Shown here: piece after piece, positions 9,157 through 20,400 of the stretch | Numbering within the stretch: the first letter of the stretch is position 1 | Layout: every line of letters starts with the position of its first letter | Assembly (NCBI GenBank): GCA_946481275.1 | Contig: CAMLMV010000013.1 | Coordinates: forward strand, 1-64,000 | DNA: 64,000 nt | DNA from: an uncultured Massilia sp. | GTDB taxonomy: Bacteria; Pseudomonadota; Gammaproteobacteria; Burkholderiales; Burkholderiaceae | Direction of reading: 5' to 3' | Notes under the pieces: generated by a model | Databases searched by the model: none | Seen by the model: only the letters and a program-made list of their open reading frames with translations | What the model was told of the DNA's origin: nothing | Position numbers and translations under genes: made by a program

Positions 9157-11169
9157 TCAGAACCGGACCAGTGCCGTGAAGCGCAGCGTGCGCCCGTCCT
9201 GCCCGATGGCGTCGAGACGGCGCGGCGGCGTGCTGTTGTCGTAGTGTTCCTCGCTGGCGGAATCGGCGTAGCGCCTGGCGAAGACGTTGAGCACGCCGGC
9301 GGACAGCTCCACGCGCGAGCCCGCCAGGGTGCCGACGAGGTTCAGGTCGACGACGCCGAAACCGCCGACCTCGCCGCCTTGGACCGTGCGGCGCCGGCTC
9401 GTGAAGCGGTACTCGGCGTGCGCGCGCAAATGGTCGCCGAGCGGCGGCAGCGTGTAGTTCAGCTTGAGCAGGCGGCGCGGCGAATTGGGCAGCCATGCGC
9501 CATCGACGTCGTTGCGCGCGGACTGCACGTTGGCGCTGCCCTTGAGGGCGCTGCCGTCCTCGCGCAGCCATTCCGCTTCCACTTCGATGCCCGTGGCGCG
9601 GGCCGCGTCGATGTTCGAGAAGACCAGCATGCCGTTGTCCGGATCGGTGGCCAGCGCCAGCATGTCGCGCATGCGGTACTGGAAGACGGAGGCGGTGGCG
9701 CGGAAGCGGTCGGTCGGAAAATATTCCGCGATCAGTTCGTAGGTCTTGATGCGCTCCGAGCGCAGCGCCGGATTCGCCCGGAAGTCGAACGTGTAGTAGC
9801 GCTCGTAGGCGTTGGCGGAGCGGAAGGCCGTGCCGTACAGGGCCTTGAGCGTTACCTGGCCCGCTGTCTTGTAGAGCAGGGCCACGCGCGGATTCGTCGT
9901 GGCGCCGCCTTCGGAATCGTAGTCGTGGCGCACGCCCGTGTTCAGGATGAGCTTCTCGCCGAGCCGCATCTCGTCCTGCAGGTAGACGGCGGCCTGCCGC
10001 TTCGGATGGGCGGCGTCGAGGTTGAGGTGGTACGGGGCCACGTCGTAGTTCGACATCTGCCGCTTGCTGTCGCGCGTGTATTCCGCGCCGGCGATGAGCT
10101 TGTGGCCGCGCAGCGCGCTGCTGATGGCGCGCACCTCCGCGCCGCTGCTGAGGCTTTCGGCCGTGTCGACGCTGTACGTCGCGCCCGTGCTGGCCGGCTC
10201 GGTGATGTTGACGGTCCGGTAGCGGTAGCGCGCCACGCTCACGCCGGCGAACAGGTCGAGCGTGTCCGAGACGGCGCGGTGCCAGGACAGGGCGGCGCCC
10301 GCGTATTCGTCCAGCGACCAGCTGCGCGGATCGTTGAACTGCTGGCCGTAGGAGGCCGTCGGGATGCCTTTCGTGCGGCTGCCGAAATAGGCCTCGGCCA
10401 CGGCGCCGCCCGTGCTCAGTTTCGCGAACAGCCGGTGGTAGCGGTCGTAGTCGATCCCGCGGGCGATGCCGTGGCTGACCGCATCGTCGAATTCGGGAAA
10501 ATACAGGTCGCGTCCCGCGCTGTCGTACGCCGACGCGGCCAGCAGCAGCTCGGTGCCGCCCGGCGTCCCGCGGCCGTACGTGTTGCGGACTTCGCGGCCC
10601 CGGCCCGTGAACCGGCCGATGCCGACGGTCTGCCCCTTGAGGGCCGCGCCGTCTTTCGTGATCACGTTCACCACGCCGAAGAACGCGCTGCTGCCGTAGA
10701 TGGCGGAGCCGGGGCCGGGCACGAATTCGACGCGGTCGATGAGGGCCAGGTCGATGGGGAATTCGGTGCCGATGGCACCCTGGTCGTAGACGACGTCGTT
10801 CAGGCGCCGGCCGTCGATCAGGATCAGCAGCCGCGTATTCAGGTCGCCGGGATTGCCCAGGCCGCGGATGTTCGCGTAGTTGTAGTTGCGGTCATAGGAC
10901 ACCGTCATGCCGGGCACGCTCTGCAGGACCTCCGTGAGCGTGCGGTAGCCGCGCAGGCGGATGTCCTCGGCCGTGATCACGGTCACGGACGACGGCGCCT
11001 CGCTGATCTTCTGCGGAATCTTCGACGCCGTGACGACCTCGAGGTTGAGCAATTGTTCCAGCGGCAGGGCGTTCAGGTCGGGACCCTGCTGCGCCAGGGC
11101 CCCGGCCTGGAGTCCGGCGGCCAGCAGGCCGAGTGCGTATGACAGGGGCGCGACCTTGTTCGACGACAT
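9157..11169 (-). CDS. TonB-dependent outer-membrane receptor
   Basis: A 670-residue TonB-dependent receptor. A signal peptide (about 1-26) is followed by a plug domain with SSVTVITAEDIRLRGYRTLTEVL, NIRGLG and LLILIDGRRLND, then VEFVPGPGSAIYGSSAFFGVVNVIT. A beta-barrel fills the rest and ends in an aromatic residue (ALVRF). The absence of a large N-terminal secretin/TonB-N extension argues against a sigma/anti-sigma transducer. It is the first gene of an operon with yfiR and a GGDEF/EAL gene. The ligand is unknown. It is divergent from the giant surface-protein gene across about 275 AT-rich bases. Confidence 0.93.
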   Translation of the reverse strand: MSSNKVAPLSYALGLLAAGLQAGALAQQGPDLNALPLEQLLNLEVVTASKIPQKISEAPSSVTVITAEDIRLRGYRTLTEVLQSVPGMTVSYDRNYNYANIRGLGNPGDLNTRLLILIDGRRLNDVVYDQGAIGTEFPIDLALIDRVEFVPGPGSAIYGSSAFFGVVNVITKDGAALKGQTVGIGRFTGRGREVRNTYGRGTPGGTELLLAASAYDSAGRDLYFPEFDDAVSHGIARGIDYDRYHRLFAKLSTGGAVAEAYFGSRTKGIPTASYGQQFNDPRSWSLDEYAGAALSWHRAVSDTLDLFAGVSVARYRYRTVNITEPASTGATYSVDTAESLSSGAEVRAISSALRGHKLIAGAEYTRDSKRQMSNYDVAPYHLNLDAAHPKRQAAVYLQDEMRLGEKLILNTGVRHDYDSEGGATTNPRVALLYKTAGQVTLKALYGTAFRSANAYERYYTFDFRANPALRSERIKTYELIAEYFPTDRFRATASVFQYRMRDMLALATDPDNGMLVFSNIDAARATGIEVEAEWLREDGSALKGSANVQSARNDVDGAWLPNSPRRLLKLNYTLPPLGDHLRAHAEYRFTSRRRTVQGGEVGGFGVVDLNLVGTLAGSRVELSAGVLNVFARRYADSASEEHYDNSTPPRRLDAIGQDGRTLRFTALVRF

Positions 11170-11444
11170 GACTTGCTCCTTGACGAAGCGTTGCGGGCAG
11201 TACGCTCGAGCCGCCTAGTGTAAGGACGTGTCTTGATGGATTTGTTGACAATAACCAATTAATTGCCTGCTACGACTAATTTATCGGGCTGAAATGTTCA
11301 ATAACAGGGCAAAATGACAACCGCATGACTGTTGCAGGCTTTTAACAATTTATCGATAAAAACATTTTTTCTAAGAAAATTTGTTGATTATTGTACATAT
11401 TTTGCATTTACAATATCGTTATTGCCAATTTGTAACTTGCTCGT
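11170..11444. promoter_or_regulatory. AT-rich divergent control region between TonB receptor operon and giant surface-protein gene
   Basis: A 275-bp region much richer in A and T than its flanks, holding the promoters of two large divergent transcription units. It contains TTTGTTGAC (11241-11249), the related TTTGTTGAT (11380-11388) and a small dyad CAATA-TCGT-TATTG (11411-11424). The same TTTGTTGAC also occurs at 1725-1733 in front of the PEP-CTERM gene. I cannot assign a specific regulator or a confident -35/-10 pair. Confidence 0.5.
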
Positions 11445-14400
11445 ATGTCACTTTCGCTGCCCTGGCTCCACAGATCGTCCTTCCGCGCTGTCGTCCGATC
11501 CATCCTCCTGTTTGCGACACTTGGCTTGTGTCTCCCGGCCTGGGCCGTGGACTTGCTTGTTGCAAACTTCACCGACACGCCGGACCCGGCCGTTCGGGGC
11601 GGACAGATCGTGTATCGCGCTTCCATCACCAACAACGAGGCCGATACGGCGCACAATGCCGTCCTGACGTTTACGCTCGATGCGCAGACGACCTTCGTCA
11701 GCGTGTCCGACACGGGGCACTGCGCCTACGACAGCGGTACGCACACGGTCGGCTGCCAGTACGCGACGGTGAGGGGCGACTTGAGCGGTCCCGGCTCGGC
11801 CGACGACTTCATCGTCGACGTCACCGTCAGCGCGAGGCCCACCGCCGGCGCGACGGTCACCGCCGGCGCCGCCGTGACGGGGGCGGAAGTCGACACGAAC
11901 CCCGCGAACAACAACCTCTCGCAGCTGACCACGCTGGACAACGGCGCGGACATGGCGATGGCGCTCGCGGCCAGCCCGGCCAGCGTGCCGGCCAGCGGTG
12001 TCGTCACCTACACGGCCACGGCCACCAACAACGGCCCCAACGCCGCCGGCACCGTCAGCGTCGCGCTGACCCTGTCGCCGAACCTGACGTACCAGTCGGC
12101 CAGCGGCAGCGGTTGGTCCTGCAGCCGCTCGGGCCAGGTCGTGACCTGTACCCGCGCCAGCGCGTCCCTCGGCGCGCTGCCCGCCATTAGCGTAAGTGCG
12201 AAGGCGAGCGGTGCCTCGACCGGCACGATCACGAGCGCCGCGACCGTCTCCGTCGGGAGCGGCGCCACCGACTACAACCCGGCCAACGACAGCACGACCG
12301 CCAACGTCACCATCACGACCGGCACCGACCTCGCCATCACCAAGACGGCATCGAGCGGCACGCCGGCGTCCGGTGCGCCGATGACCTTCACGCTGGCGCC
12401 GCGCAACAACGGTCCGTTCGCGGCCACCGGCGTCACGGTCAGCGACACGCTGCCGGCCGGCTTCACGGCGATTTCCGCGGCGGGCACCGGCTGGAGTTGC
12501 GGCGTCGCGGGCCAGACCGTGACCTGCACCACGGCATCGTATGCCGTCGGCGCAACGAACAACATCACGGTGACGGCGACGACGCCCGTCGTGACCGGCG
12601 GCACGCCATTCAGCAACACCGCCGCCATCGCCAGCGCGACGCCGGACCCGACGCCGGGCAACGACAGCTCGACCGCGTCGTTCACCGTGCTGCCTGCCGG
12701 CGTGGACCTGTCGATCACGAAAACCAAGACGCCCAACCCGGTGGCGCAGGGCTCGAACATCACGAACACGATCAAGGTGACGAACCAGGGGCCGCAGGGC
12801 GCGGCCGCCGGCGAAGTGCAGGTCACCGACACGCTGCAGGCAGGCGAAAGCTACGTCAGCCATTCCGGCACCAACTGGACCTGCGGTGCGGCCGGCAGCG
12901 TCGTCACCTGTACCTACAACGCGGCGCTGGCCAACGGCGCGGGCACGTCGAACCTGCAAGTCGTCACCCGGGCGGACAATGCCGGCACCCTGACGAACAC
13001 CGCGTGCGCGGCCTACACCGACACGGGCGGCCATAACTACGTCGATCCCGTCACGGGCAACAACTGCGCGGCGGCCAGCGTGGTGTCGACGGCGTCCGCC
13101 GGTTCGATCGACCTGCGGCTGGCGAAAGCGGTCAGCGTCGACCCGCTCGTGTGGAACGCGGCCTCGCTCGACTACACCCTCACCGTCACCAACGCCGGTC
13201 CGGGCGATGCGACGGGCGTGAGACTGACGGATGCGATCCCGGGCGCGACCTCGGGTACCGGCGTCGTGGCGGCGCGTACCGGCGGCACGTCGACGGCCAC
13301 GTTCAGCTGCACGAACGGCAGCACCGTGACCTGTACCCAGACGGGCGGCACGATCGCAGCCGGCACCACGGCCGTGTTCACGATCACCGTCAGCCGGCCG
13401 TTGCTCGACAGCGCGAGCCAGCCGGGCGGCAAGTGGACCAATACCGCGTCCGTGACCTCCACCGACCAGGGCGACACCGACCTGGCCAACAACAGCGCGT
13501 CGGTCCAGGTGAAAGTGGACCCGGTCGCCGACGTGAAGGTCTCCGCCACGGTCACGCCGTCCTCCGCGCAGGCCGGCACCGAAGCCGTGTACGTCCTGAC
13601 CGTCAACAACAACGGGCCGTCGACGGCGCGCGGCGTCACGCTGGCGGACGTGTTCACCGTCCCGGCCGGCACGATGACGTTCCTGTCGGCGACGCCCAGC
13701 ACGGGGTCGTGCGCCGCGTTCGACACCGTCGGGAAAACCTTGAACTGCAGCCTGGGCGACATGCTGTCCGGCAGCACGGCGACCGTCACCGTCAAGATGC
13801 GTCCGGATTACATGGCGCTGCCGCCGTCGCCGCGCACGCTGACCAGCGACGTCACGGTCGCGACGACGACCCCGGAAAGCGACGCGACGAACAACACCGC
13901 GCAAGCCGTCCTGACCGTCACGCAGGCCAGCGTCGACCTGCTGGTGAATAACACCGACAGCCCCGATCCGCTCGGCTTTGTGCCGGCCGGCGCGGGCCCG
14001 GTGTTCCCGGACAACGTCGTCACCTACCGCAACACCGTCACCAACCACGGCCCGTCGGTCGCCTCCGGCCTGGTGCTGACCTATACGATGACGCCGCCCG
14101 CCGGCAAGCAGATGACCTTCCTCGGCGACAAGCTGGGCGCCACCGGCCAGTCGTACTCGAACTACTGCAACAACCTGAACAGCCAGGTCACGGGCCCGTC
14201 CACGCTGACGATCACCTGCACGCTGCCGCCCTCGTTCATCCTGGCCGCGAACAACGCGACGACGGACCTGTATCTCGACTTCCGTGCCGACAGCACGCCG
14301 ACGGGCAGCGGCGACACGTATGCGTCGACCGTGACCATCGCGTCGAACGAACCGGATTCGCTGACGGCCAACAACACGGTCGGCCAGACCACGACGGTGC

Positions 14401-17400
14401 GCAACCGCGCCGACCTGCAGCTGGCCAAGAGCGCACGCGCCTGGATCGGCGGCGCCGACACGGGCACGGCCGCGGTCCAGCTGCGCCAGCCGTTCTACTG
14501 GGTGCTGACGCTGACCAACGCGGGCCCCGGCGACAGCCCGTCGACGACGATCAGCGACGTGCTGCCGTCCGGCGTCGTGCCGTACACGCCGGGCGCGGGC
14601 GCGCCGGCCCAGTACCAGGCCGCCCCGTACACCGGCGGCGTGACGTGGTCGACGAACAATGCGGCGCCGACCAGCGGCGCGTGCAGTGTTTCCGGTTCCA
14701 GCATCAGCTGTAACGTGGGCCTGCTCGCGAGCGGCAAGGTCGCGGTCGTGAAGATCCCGGTCGTCTCGGCGACGACGGGCACCCGCAACAACTGTGCGTC
14801 GGCGACGACATCGGAAGTCGACCCGAACGGCACCAACAACACCAATATCTGCAGCAGCGTGACCGTGCAGGCGTCGTCGCTGGCCGGCACCGTGTACGCG
14901 GACGCCAACGCCAACGGCGCCAGGGACGGCGCCGAGGCGGGCATCGGCGGCGTCGCCGTGACCCTCGCCGGCACCGACGACTACGGCAACGCGGTCAGCC
15001 TGTCCACGGCCACCAGCGGCGCGGGCGGCTTCAGCTTCGCGAACCTGTCGCCGGGCAGCTATGCGCTGGGCGAAACCCAGCCGTCCGGCTACCAGGACGG
15101 CGTCGACGTCGCCGGCACCAGCGGCGGCACCGCGGCCGCGATCCCGGCCGACAGCATCACGGCCATCGCGCTGGCGGGCAACACGAATGCCACCGGCTAC
15201 CTGTTCGGCGAAGTGGCGGACGCCAGCCTGTCCGGCTACGTGTTCGTCGACACGAACACGAACGCGCTGCGCGACGCCGGCGAAACCACCGGCATCTCCG
15301 GCGTCACGGTCACGCTGACCGGCACCGACGACCGCGGCGCCGTCACCCGCACCACGACGACCGGCACGGCCGGCGCATACAGCTTCACGGGCCTGCGTCC
15401 CGGCACCTATACCGTGACGGAAACGCCGGTGCCCGGCGTCACCCACACCGGCATGACCGTCGGCAGCGCCGGCGGGAAGGACGGCGCGGCCAGCGTCGGT
15501 GCCGGCAGCGCCGTCGTCGGCGCGGGCAAGAATGCCGTCGGCGGCATCGTGCTCGCCGCGGGCGCGAGCGCCCAGAACTACAACTTCGGCGAAAGCGGCC
15601 AGGGCCTGTCCGGCCGCGTGTATGCGGACCTGAACCAGAACGGCACGTACGACGCGGGCGAACCGGGCATCCCGGGCGTTAGCGTCACGCTGGCCGGCAA
15701 TACCGCGTCGGGCACGAACGTGTGCGCGGCAATCAGCCCGAACCCGTGCACGGTCACGACCGGCAGCGACGGTTCGTACAGCTTCTCGGGCGTGCCCGCG
15801 AGCGACGCGACCGGCTACCGCATCACGGAGCAGGCCCAGTCCAGCGCACCGCTTTCCAACTATGGCGACGGCGCGGAACACGTCGGTTCGCTGGGCGGCA
15901 ATGCGGCCGTCAACGACCAGTTCGGCGGCATCGTCGTCGCGGTCGGCCAGTTCGGCAGCGGCTACGACTTCGGCGAGCGCGGCGGCTCCATCGCCGCCCG
16001 CGTCTACCAGGACAAGGACGGCAACGGCACGCTCGACACGGGCGAAACGGGCCTGCAGGGCGTGACCGTGACGCTGTCCGGCACGACCGCCAACGGCACC
16101 AACGTGTGCACCATCCTGCCGAGCTGCACGGCCACCACGGCGGCCGACGGCACGGTCGTGTTCAAGGGCCTGCCGGCCTCCAACAACAGCGGCTACACGC
16201 TGGTCGAAACCCAGCCCGCCGACTACGCGGAAGGCACCAACACGCCGGGTACGAGCGGCGGCACGGCATCGACCGCGACGGGCACGAGCACCGTGTCCGC
16301 CATCGTGCTGGCGACCGGCGTCGACGCGACCGGCTACCTGTTCGGCGAAAAGACGGCGACCCTGTCCGGCGCCGTGTATGCCGACGCGAACAACAACGGC
16401 GTGCGCGATGCGGGCGAAACCGGCATCGCCGGCGTGACGCTGACCCTGTCCGGCCATACCGCGTCCGGCGCGGACGTGTGCGCGGCCGTCGCCAGCTGCA
16501 CGACCGTCACCGCGGCCGACGGCAGCTACACGTTCGCGGGCCTGCCGGCATCGAACACGGCCGGCTACACCGTCACCGAACAGGTGCAGACCACGGCGCC
16601 GCTGGACGGCTACCTGGACGGCAAGCTGACGTCCGGCACCAACTGCGGCAGCTGCACCCAGGCGACGGCGTCGCCGAACGCGTTCGCCGCCGTGCAGGTC
16701 GATGCGACGAAGACGTACACGGGCTACAACTTCGCGGAACTGCCCCCGGCCAGCGTGGCGGGCCACGTCTACAAGGACGTCAATGCCAACGGCACGCTGG
16801 ACAACGGCGAAGCCCTGGCCGGCGTCACGCTCACGCTGGGCGGCAACGACGACCTGGGCCAGGCTATCACGGCCACCGTCGTGACGGGCGCCGACGGCAG
16901 CTACCGCTTCGGCAACCTGCGGCCGTCGGGCGCCGCCGGCTACACGATCACCGAGACCCAGCCGGCCAGCCTGGCCGATTTCACGGCCGCCACCGGCACC
17001 GCCGTCGGCAAGGTCGGCGGCACGGACACGGGCACCGCGGCGCTGAACAGCGTCGGCGCCATCGTCCTGCCGTCGGGCCAGGCCGGCATCGGCTATGATT
17101 TCCGCGAGAAGACCGCCAGCCTCGCCGGCAAGGTCTTCCTCGATACGAACAACAACGGCATCGCGGACGCGGGCGAGCAGGCGATCGACAAGGTCACCGT
17201 GCGCCTGACCGGCACCGACGCGGACGGCGCCGCCGTCGACCTGACGACGACGACGGCCGCCGGCGGCGCCTATTCGTTCACGGGCCTGAAGAGCGGCACC
17301 TACGTGCTGACCGAGACCCAGCCGACCGCCTACCTGGACGGCAAGGAACACGTGGGCAGCGCGGGCGGTACCGTCAACAACACCCGCTTCGACAACACCG

Positions 17401-20400
17401 CGGCCGCGAACGCGACCAGCGCGATCAACCTGACGGCCGGCACCGACGGCACCGGCTACGACTTCGGCGAGCAGCCGCTGCCGACCAGCGGCGGCATCGA
17501 AGGCACCGTCTTCGTCGACCTCGACGACGACGGCCGCCAGGGCACGGGCGAGACCGGCATCGCCGGCGTGGTGGTGCGCCTGTCGGGCACCACGGCGCGC
17601 GGCGCGGCCGTGACGCGCGAAACGACGACCGGCGCCGATGGCCACTACCGCTTCACCGGGCTGGAGCCGAGCGACACCGCCGGCTACAGCGTCACCGAAG
17701 TGCAGCCGGCCAGCCACGCCGACGGCAAGTCGACGCCGGGCAAGGGCCCGGGCAAGGCCGGTTCGGCCAAGCCCGTGGCATCCGGCGGCAACGACGTCAT
17801 CGCCGGCATCGTGCTGGGCGAGGACGTGCAACTGGCCGGCTACGATTTCGGCGAGCGTTCGCAGGCGTCGCTCGCGGGCGTCGTCTACGTCGACCAGGAC
17901 GCCAGCGGCGCCCAGGATGCGGGCGAGCCGGGCCTCCCGGGCGTCACGCTGACCCTGCAGGGCAAGGATGCCGCGGGCAACGCGGTGCGCCTGACGACCG
18001 TGTCGGGCGCCGACGGCCGCTTCGCGTTCCCGGACGTGCCGCCCAGCGACAAGACCGGCTACACGCTCACCGAGACGCAGCCGCAGGGCTACCGCGACGG
18101 CAACACGACCGTCGACACAGGTAATCCGGGCCGTCCGGCCGGCACCAAGCCGGTCGCGGGCGGGCAGGGCGACGTCGTCGACGGCATCGTCTTCACCGGC
18201 GGCAGCAGGCTGACCGGCTACCGCTTCGGCGAGTACGGCAACGGCGCGCGCCTGTCCGGCCGCGTCTATGCCGACGCCAGCAACGACGGCGTCGCGCAGG
18301 ACGGCGAAGCCGGCATCGCGGGCGTCACCGTACAGCTGACGGGCACGGACCGCGACGGCCACCCGGTCGCGCGCACCGCCACGACGGGCGCGGACGGCCG
18401 CTATGCATTCGATGCGCTGCCGCCGAGCGGCACGGGCGGCTATCGCGTCGTCGAGACGCAGCCGGCCGGCTACAACGACGGCAAGACCACCATCGCGGCC
18501 GGCAACCCGGGCGCGGCGGATGGCCGCAAGCCGATCGGCGTGGGCAACCAGGACGCCATCGGCGGCATCGCGGTCGCCGATCGCGACCTGGCCGGCTACG
18601 ACTTCGGCGAACTGCTGGTGCCGTCGCTGAAACCGCCGATCGTCAACGGCTACGTGTGGCTCGACCGGGCGCACACGCGCCAGCGTCCAAACGATGGTTC
18701 GCAGCAGGGCCTCGCCAACTGGACGGTGCAGCTGCGCCAGAACGGCAACCTGGTGTGCACGACGCAGACGTCCGCCGACGGCTTCTACCAGTTCGACAAC
18801 CTGCATTGCGCGGGCTACGAGACGACCGGCCTGCCGACCGGCAGCGGTTACTCGATCGTGTTCACCAAGGAAGGCAACCGCATGCCGGCCGTCGCCGTAT
18901 CGGGTGGCAACGCGGGCATTGCGGCGTCGACGGGCGGCCAGATCGACAACGTCACGCTGCGCGCCAACGCGATGGTGGTCGAGCAGAACCTGCCGCTGGA
19001 TCCGGCCGGCGTCGTCTACGATGCGCAGACCCGCAAGCCGGTCGCCGGCGCCGTCGTGACGGTAACGGGTCCGGCCGGCTTCGACCCGACCCGCCACCTG
19101 GTCGGCGGCGTCGCGGCCCAGGCCCAGACGGTCGGTTCGGACGGCATGTACCAGTTCCTGCTGCAGAACGACTTCCCGAGCGGCGTCTACACGCTCGCCG
19201 TGACGGCACCTGGCGGTTACCTGCCGGCGCCGTCGCAGACGATCGCGCCGTGCAGCGGCACGCTGACCGTCGGCCTGCAGCCGAATCCGGCCCTGGTGCA
19301 GGCGAGCGACGACGCGCCCGGCGCCACGGTCGCGCTGCACAACGCGGCGTCCTGCACGGGCCTCGTCGCGGGCGGTGCGCGCACGACGCAGTACTACCAG
19401 AGCTTCGTGATCCGGAACGGCGGCTCCGCCCCGATCCTGAACAACCACCTGCCGCTCGATCCGGTCGGCATGGACGGCCTCGTGCTGACGAAGACGACGC
19501 CGCTCGTCAACGTGGCCAAGGGCGACCTGGTGCCGTACACGATCACGGCGACGAACACCCGCGCGGTGGCGCTGCCGGCCGCGCGCGTGGACGACATGCT
19601 GCCGCCGGGCTTCCAGTACCGCTCGGGCAGCGCCCGGGTGAACGGCGCCGCGGCCGAACCGAAGGCCGCCGGCCGCACGCTGTCGTTCGCCGCCCGCGCG
19701 TTCGCGCCGCACGAGAAGGTGACCTACAGCCTCGTGCTGGTGGTGGGCGCCGGCGTCGGCGAGGGCGAGTACGTGAACCGCGCGGTGGCCGTCAGCCCCG
19801 CGGGGGGCCAGCCCGTGTCGAACACGGCCAGCGCGGCGGTGCGCGTGACGCCCGACGCCACGTTCGATTGCCCGGACGTGATCGGCAAGGTGTTCGACGA
19901 CGCCAACGTCAACGGCTACCAGGACGATGGCGAACGGGGCATCCCGGGCGTGCGCCTCGCGACTCCGCGCGGCCTGCTCGTGACGACCGACGCCGAGGGC
20001 CGCTACCACGTGCCTTGCGCGGATATCCCGAACGCGGACCGCGGCGCCAACTTCGTCATGAAGCTGGACGACCGCACCCTCCCGTCGGGCTACCGCGTCA
20101 CGACGGAGAACCCGGGCAGCGTGCGCGTCACGCGCGGCAAGGTCGCCAAGCTGAATTTCGGCGCGGCGATCCACCGGGTGGTGCTGCTGGAGATGAGCGA
20201 TGCGGCGTTTGCCGCCGGCGGCACCGACCTGCTGCCGCAATGGAACCAACAACTCGATACGATGATTGAAAAACTGAACGAACAGCCGTCCGTCGTGCGC
20301 ATCGTCTACCGCAACGGCGGTGGCGACGCGCAACTGGCCGCGCGCCGCCTGGAGGCCGTGCGCGCCGCGGTCCGGGAGCGCTGGCGCCGGCACGGCGAGC

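Noticed and set aside
6653..9244. An 863-codon plus-strand frame opposite the GGDEF/EAL and yfiR genes
   Set aside because: It is in register with the GGDEF/EAL gene on the other strand and its product is Arg/His/Ala-rich with no motif.
14871..18632. CRISPR array or DNA satellite
   Set aside because: The repeats are protein domains of 340-390 bases in frame, with diverged nucleotide sequence and no short constant spacer-repeat structure.
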